DNA of 52,425 nucleotides, taken from positions 1 to 52,425 of the IMG/VR virus record IMGVR_UViG_3300025000_000136, one strand, 5' to 3'. Within the stretch, counting starts at the first letter, position 1, and every line of letters begins with the position of its first letter. This DNA comes from a virus. The position numbers and the translations under genes were made by a program. This document shows positions 48,764 to 52,425 of this stretch, piece by piece. The notes below the pieces were generated by a model that was given only the letters and a program-made list of their open reading frames with translations, was not told the origin of the DNA and ran no database searches.

Positions 48764-49687
48764 ATGGGTATTATTACTACTAGTAATTTTGCAAAAGATC
48801 TGGTGCCTGGTGTAAAGACTTGGTTCGGGCAGAAGTATAAAGAGTATCCGATTGAATATTTGGACATATTTGAAAAGGGTACTTCGAGTAAGGCTTTCGA
48901 AGAGGAAGCTGGTGTAACTGGGTTTGGGCTGGCTGCAGTGAAGACTGAAGGCGCCGGGGTTGCATATGACGAGCAAGAGCAGGGATTTGTAAGTCGCTAC
49001 ACTCATGTAACGTACGGCCTGGGATTTATTATTACTCGGGAAATGTATGAAGATGGGATCGCGGTCACTGTTGCTCTGCGGCGAGCCAATGCTTTGGCCT
49101 TCTCAATTCGGCAGACTAAAGAGATTATTGCTGCTAACGTATTGAATCGGGCGTTTACTGCTGCGTATACTATGGGAACTAATTCTGATGGCAAGGAGCT
49201 TTGTGCTACTGATCATCCTAACAAGTCTGGTGGTACATGGCGGAATGAGCTGAGTGTTGCTGCAGATCTTAGTGAAGCAGCTTTGGAACAGGCTTGCATT
49301 GACATCGCTGCCTTTACAACTGATCGTGGCCTGAAGATCGCGATTATGCCTCAGAAGTTGATCATTCCCACGGCTCTTGAGTTTGACGCCATGAGGATTC
49401 TCGAATCCATCGGGCAGTCTGGCTCAGCGAACAATGATATCAATGCGTTGAAGGCTTCGAAGAAGTTCCCTCAGGGAATCTCGGTAAATCATTATCTCAC
49501 GGATACCGATGCTTGGTTCATTAAGACAAACTGCCCGGATGGTCTGAAGTATATGGAGCGTCGTCCTGATGCCTTTGGGACTGAGAATGACTTTGATACT
49601 GAGAATGCCAAGTTCAAAGCAACTTTCCGGGGTTCGTTTGGTTGGTCCGATCCGCGAGGGATTTTTGGTTCGCCTGGTGCAGCATGA
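48764..49687 (+). CDS. major capsid protein (HK97/Mu gpT-like)
   Basis: 307 residues, AAAGGAGCTTATA leader. FAKDLVPGVKTWFGQKYKEYP at the N-terminus, then a long helical spine (REMYEDGIAVTVALRRANALAFSIRQTKE), CATDHPNKSGGTWRNEL and AKFKATFRGSFGWSDPRGIFGS at the end are typical of Mu gpT-type HK97-fold capsids. It should form the icosahedral head shell. No delta domain of large size is present, in keeping with a separate scaffold gene. Confidence 0.85.
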   Translation: MGIITTSNFAKDLVPGVKTWFGQKYKEYPIEYLDIFEKGTSSKAFEEEAGVTGFGLAAVKTEGAGVAYDEQEQGFVSRYTHVTYGLGFIITREMYEDGIAVTVALRRANALAFSIRQTKEIIAANVLNRAFTAAYTMGTNSDGKELCATDHPNKSGGTWRNELSVAADLSEAALEQACIDIAAFTTDRGLKIAIMPQKLIIPTALEFDAMRILESIGQSGSANNDINALKASKKFPQGISVNHYLTDTDAWFIKTNCPDGLKYMERRPDAFGTENDFDTENAKFKATFRGSFGWSDPRGIFGSPGAA

Positions 49688-49696
49688 TAACTTGCT

Positions 49697-49710
49697 GTTC
49701 ATAAGTGAAC
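49697..49710. repeat. palindrome GTTCATAAGTGAAC after capsid gene
   Basis: Fourth copy of GTTCA-N4-TGAAC. Downstream GCAAATTAATTATTT resembles the sequence beside the copy at 36024 (CCAAACTAATTATTT), so the repeat unit extends beyond the palindrome. Confidence 0.6.
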
Positions 49711-49733
49711 GCAAATTAATTATTTCATTACTG

Positions 49734-49763
49734 GCACTGGTAGAAGCCAATATCTACCAGTGC
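49734..49763 (+). terminator. 11-bp hairpin after capsid gene
   Basis: Perfect arms GCACTGGTAGA and TCTACCAGTGC with an 8-base loop, followed by TACTCTTAAAGG. It lies between capsid and the next gene and may end part of the capsid transcripts. Confidence 0.6.
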
Positions 49764-49784
49764 TACTCTTAAAGGAGTGGTAAA

Positions 49785-50210
49785 ATGGGAAAGTATTCGT
49801 TTGGGAAGAACGGCCCGACATTTAATGATATTTCAATGCTTCCTGCAACTGGAACTGTAGTAACTGCCTTTAACTCTGTAACAACTACTGCAACTCCAGC
49901 AGTAGGATCATGTGCTGTTCAATTTGTTTTTAAAGATGCTGCAGGTAATGCTCTTACTGCTCCTGTGAGTGGGCTACTTTATTTGAGTGAGGTAGCTACG
50001 GGGCTTACTAATGATCTGGCTGATACAACTCTTGCAGTGCTCACCAATGGGGCTTTGAAGAATCTCGGAAGTGCCGGACCAAGTTTGTTTACCACAACTG
50101 CTGCTGGCCTACTTGGATTGACGATTACTGCTCTTGCTGATAACTACTGGGTAGTGTTTGTCAAACCGGATGGGACGCTGCTAATTTCTGATGTTTGCAC
50201 AGTTAGTTAA
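49785..50210 (+). CDS. beta-rich late structural protein
   Basis: 141 residues, TTAAAGGAGTGGTAAA leader. It is Ala/Thr/Val-rich with strands typical of a small Ig-like or decoration fold (SCAVQFVFKDAAGNALTAPVSG, DNYWVVFVKPDGTLLISDV). Between two hairpins it forms its own unit. Probably a decoration or head-to-tail protein. Confidence 0.55.
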   Translation: MGKYSFGKNGPTFNDISMLPATGTVVTAFNSVTTTATPAVGSCAVQFVFKDAAGNALTAPVSGLLYLSEVATGLTNDLADTTLAVLTNGALKNLGSAGPSLFTTTAAGLLGLTITALADNYWVVFVKPDGTLLISDVCTVS

Positions 50211-50225
50211 TTAAGTAACTTTAAC

Positions 50226-50261
50226 TTTCCATAGAAACGTATGTATTTGTTTCTGTGGAAA
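50226..50261 (+). terminator. 13-bp hairpin after late gene
   Basis: Arms TTTCCATAGAAAC and GTTTCTGTGGAAA pair with one G-U; loop GTATGTATTT. It is followed by CTTAAGTTTATTTG, a fair T-rich tail. A probable terminator or attenuator. Confidence 0.65.
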
Positions 50262-50310
50262 CTTAAGTTTATTTGTAAGATCAACATCATAATTACTATG
50301 AGGTATTAAT

Positions 50311-50574
50311 ATGATTGGTGTAACTGGAAGATTACCTAAAGATGACGGAAATATATCTGTACAAGTTTTTACTCCATATAAGATTATAGCAGCTGAAGCT
50401 GGTGTTGCAGTTACATTTGCAAGTACTGATATTGCTTTCAGAGTTCCTGATCTAAATACTCTTGCAATTTCTGGATCTACTCCAACTACAACTTTGCAAG
50501 CTGGAAGTATTACTGGAATTATCGCTGGATTAACTTATACATTTACGACGGCAGCTTCTGTTGAGGTAATGTAA
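50311..50574 (+). CDS. small beta-rich late protein
   Basis: 87 residues, GAGGTATTAAT leader; ends in a TAATG overlap with the next gene. Strand-rich (AGVAVTFASTDIAFRV, ITGIIAGLTYTFTTA). Resembles small phage surface or decoration proteins. Unknown specific role. Confidence 0.55.
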   Translation: MIGVTGRLPKDDGNISVQVFTPYKIIAAEAGVAVTFASTDIAFRVPDLNTLAISGSTPTTTLQAGSITGIIAGLTYTFTTAASVEVM

Positions 50575-51902
50575 TGCAGTTAATGAATTTTGGCATGGGA
50601 CTTGGTTCTAATGGAGGTAATGCTCCCTGGATAACCGACATCCACAATGGCATCGTCAACCCGAACTTCACCTACACCGGCGGCCAGGCCATAGTCCCCG
50701 ACGAGGACGGTATCCTCCGTCGCACACCAGCGGGGTATCCTGCCGTGGAAGGTGGGGCATGGAGTGGTACGAATTGGCTTCCGCCCACAGCAGGCACCAC
50801 CCGCACCATCAGCACCCGCAAAGGCTCACGCCAGATCCAGACCGCTGACACCTTCGAGGGGATGCTGGTTGAGCCTGCGATGACGAATAAGCTGACTTGC
50901 ATGAAGTCGAATCCCACAGCTACTACGAACATCACTCTGACCGGCGATGGAGCAGCTGTGCTGTCTGTGGTGACTGATCCAGCTACTTATCTCTCAGGGG
51001 CTGGATTGGCTGATATATGCACCACGAATAAGATTTACAAGTGGGACAACTCGCTCGGAGTCGGAGCAGCCATTGCTGTCCTTGGCGGGACTACTAACAA
51101 TGTCAATGTTCACAGTTATTCGATGTACATCATTGCTGCTGTAGGTGCAGGTACGGTCTATCTCAGAACAGATGCAGCGGATGCCGTAGCGATCCCGGCT
51201 ACCTTCCAGCGGCTGAAGAAAGAGAACGTCACTCCAGACACCACGGCAAGACAGGTAAGGATTGCCATTGATGCAGGGGCGATTGTCTACTTCATCCTCC
51301 CCCAGTTAGAAGAGTCCCCATTCTGCACCTCCCCAATAGCCCCAGCAGCCGACACAGCAGCAGCACAGACACGGACAGCGCGTGTGGTGAGTGCGAGCAC
51401 TGCCGGGGTGTTTCCGAGTAGTGGGCAGGATTTTGCTGTGTTTATGAGGGTGATTCCGGAGGGTAGTTTGCAGGCAGCCATTACTACAAAAGATCTTTTT
51501 TCTACAGCCATTGATGGTGATAACTACTGGGAAATCTTCATAGACTCAGCAAGCATTTATCAGAGAGCAAGGGTATCAGGAGTTAATACTTTGATAAGTA
51601 TAGGTTATACTCATGCTGTTGGCATATCTGCGGATATTCTCTCAATAAGAACTGCTATGGGGATGGCTATTAAAGTCAGAATTGGCGCGGGTGAGTGGTC
51701 TGCTTGGACAATAAACGAAGCTGCTGCGGCAAAAGTCGCAGCGATTATTGGCTCTACGTATCAGGTAGGGGCAAAACTTAACATATCTCAATTCGCAGCC
51801 AACTTCTCCCGCACAGCCATCATAGCCATGCCACCCAAGGCAACCCTGGCAGAGTATCAGAGCTGGATTGAGGATGAGCTTACACTGAGGGGGCTGATAT
51901 GA
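50574..51902 (+). CDS. head/tail fibre or spike-like protein
   Basis: 442 residues. Early in the protein is EGMLVEPAMTNKL, the G-x-L-x-E-P-x-x-T-N motif common in phage spike/fibre proteins. The C-terminal half resembles a LamG/concanavalin-like beta sandwich (DGDNYWEIFIDSASIYQRA, VRIGAGEWSAW). A GC-rich segment (50640-51470) with C/G-ending codons differs sharply from the AT-rich 3' third and from the capsid genes, indicating recombination. It probably binds a receptor or decorates the head. Confidence 0.65.
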   Translation: MQLMNFGMGLGSNGGNAPWITDIHNGIVNPNFTYTGGQAIVPDEDGILRRTPAGYPAVEGGAWSGTNWLPPTAGTTRTISTRKGSRQIQTADTFEGMLVEPAMTNKLTCMKSNPTATTNITLTGDGAAVLSVVTDPATYLSGAGLADICTTNKIYKWDNSLGVGAAIAVLGGTTNNVNVHSYSMYIIAAVGAGTVYLRTDAADAVAIPATFQRLKKENVTPDTTARQVRIAIDAGAIVYFILPQLEESPFCTSPIAPAADTAAAQTRTARVVSASTAGVFPSSGQDFAVFMRVIPEGSLQAAITTKDLFSTAIDGDNYWEIFIDSASIYQRARVSGVNTLISIGYTHAVGISADILSIRTAMGMAIKVRIGAGEWSAWTINEAAAAKVAAIIGSTYQVGAKLNISQFAANFSRTAIIAMPPKATLAEYQSWIEDELTLRGLI

Positions 51903-52264
51903 GCTATCTGGATAACATGCGAACAGTAATCCTCCGCATCAAGACCACGAAAGAGAAGGTCAAGGATGCTGAGTTGGGCCTCAAGAACGCAAAGTACTTT
52001 GAAGATAAGATCAACAAGGATGCTGAGAGGGATGAAGACCTCTTCAAGCATAACTGTACGAGGGTTCAGGAAGGGTATATCAGGGTTCCTTTTGATCTTG
52101 ATACCATTGAGAAGTTGAAGCTCTACCTGAGGGATACCATTTCAGATAACTTTGAGTTAGTCTTGGTGGAAGAGAACGGGCAGACTGAGTTTATGCTGCC
52201 TAGTGGGGAGTTACTTGGTTATATGAGTGGGTATCCTGTTTATACACCAACTATTAAGGAGTGA
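51899..52264 (+). CDS. small coiled-coil late protein
   Basis: 121 residues, start ATG overlapping the upstream stop (ATATGA). N-terminal coiled coil (KTTKEKVKDAELGLKNAK), an alpha/beta middle and a C-terminal strand region (QTEFMLPSGELLGYMSGYP). It may accompany the fibre protein as a chaperone or adaptor. No family recognised. Confidence 0.55.
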   Translation: MSYLDNMRTVILRIKTTKEKVKDAELGLKNAKYFEDKINKDAERDEDLFKHNCTRVQEGYIRVPFDLDTIEKLKLYLRDTISDNFELVLVEENGQTEFMLPSGELLGYMSGYPVYTPTIKE

Positions 52265-52265
52265 T

Positions 52266-52425
52266 ATGAAAAGATTATTGATCACACTGATGTTGTGCCT
52301 GTGTCCTGTAGCGGCTATGGCTGCGCCTGGATGGGAAAGATCTATCACCGCCGAATGGGGCTATGACGCTCCAGCCGATCTGGTCCTCACCGGCTTTCGG
52401 ATGTATCAAGAAGGCGTTGCAGTCT
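52266..52425 (+). CDS. secreted fibronectin-like protein, 3' end outside window
   Basis: The first ~53 residues are visible, with TTAAGGAGTGAT upstream. A signal peptide (MKRLLITLMLCLCPVAAMA) is followed by a mature start APGW. The EWGYDAPADLVLTGFRMYQEG stretch resembles the beginning of a fibronectin type III domain. Phage proteins of this kind can be exported tail or surface components. The Cys residues in the signal make a lipoprotein conceivable, but no clear lipobox is seen. Confidence 0.6.
   Translation, partial: MKRLLITLMLCLCPVAAMAAPGWERSITAEWGYDAPADLVLTGFRMYQEGVAV

Overview
The window is part of a double-stranded DNA tailed phage (Caudoviricetes), probably a lytic podovirus-type phage of a Gram-negative-like bacterium. 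The reasons are a P22-like portal, a terminase pair, a coiled-coil scaffold candidate and an HK97/Mu-type capsid on the + strand; a 2372-residue ejection-type polyvalent protein; and a long minus-strand block of replication and small accessory genes. No integrase, CI-type repressor, tRNA or recognisable endolysin is seen. Both ends are cut inside genes (an open frame from base 3 on the left, a secreted-protein gene on the right), so the window is an internal slice. The rest of the tail and the lysis genes probably lie outside it. Most genes are AT-rich and carry AGGA/GGAG-type ribosome binding sites. The strongest promoters look like sigma70 promoters (TTGACA, 16-17 bp, TATAAT-like), so host RNA polymerase probably reads the early region.

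Layout. (1) 1-10241, + strand: the end of the virion operon, with a tail protein, two virion-associated proteins and the giant ejection-type protein, closed by a hairpin at 10252-10287. (2) 10294-28702, minus strand: ThyX, a wHTH/RepL-like protein, DEDDh exonuclease, a P-loop (DUF3987-like) protein, a family A DNA polymerase carrying its own uracil-DNA glycosylase domain, a ParB-methyltransferase, a Mom-like protein, a MazG-like enzyme, NAD+-dependent DNA ligase, a DUF669-type SSB, an HNH endonuclease, a Sak4-like ATPase and a PD-(D/E)XK nuclease. (3) 28714-40050, minus strand: an intein-containing UvrD-like helicase followed by about 30 small, mostly unknown early genes, including NADAR and two ribbon-helix-helix proteins. 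(4) 38149-39020 and 40051-40861: two large gene-free control regions with promoters and repeated motifs. (5) 40862-52425, + strand: terminase, portal, Tad2-like DUF2829 protein, GroES, scaffold, capsid and decoration or fibre genes.

How the genes fit together. Polymerase, helicase, ligase, SSB, exonuclease, ATPase and RecB-like nuclease form a replication/recombination set. ThyX and MazG adjust nucleotide pools. The ParB-methyltransferase and Mom-like protein could modify adenines to evade restriction. NADAR and the Tad2-like protein both point at ADP-ribose-based host immunity. GroES could supply a phage-specific chaperonin lid for capsid folding.

The most unusual items are: an HNH gene inserted at the end of the Sak4-like ATPase gene, with the displaced native 3' end still present downstream and the replacement end synonymously recoded; an intein with a GIY-YIG-like insert; a 150-nt structured element before the ligase gene; a palindrome, GTTCA-N4-TGAAC, recurring in four intergenic sites; and five copies of GTATACGT around a strong early promoter. 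All functional calls come from reading motifs by eye; no database search was run.
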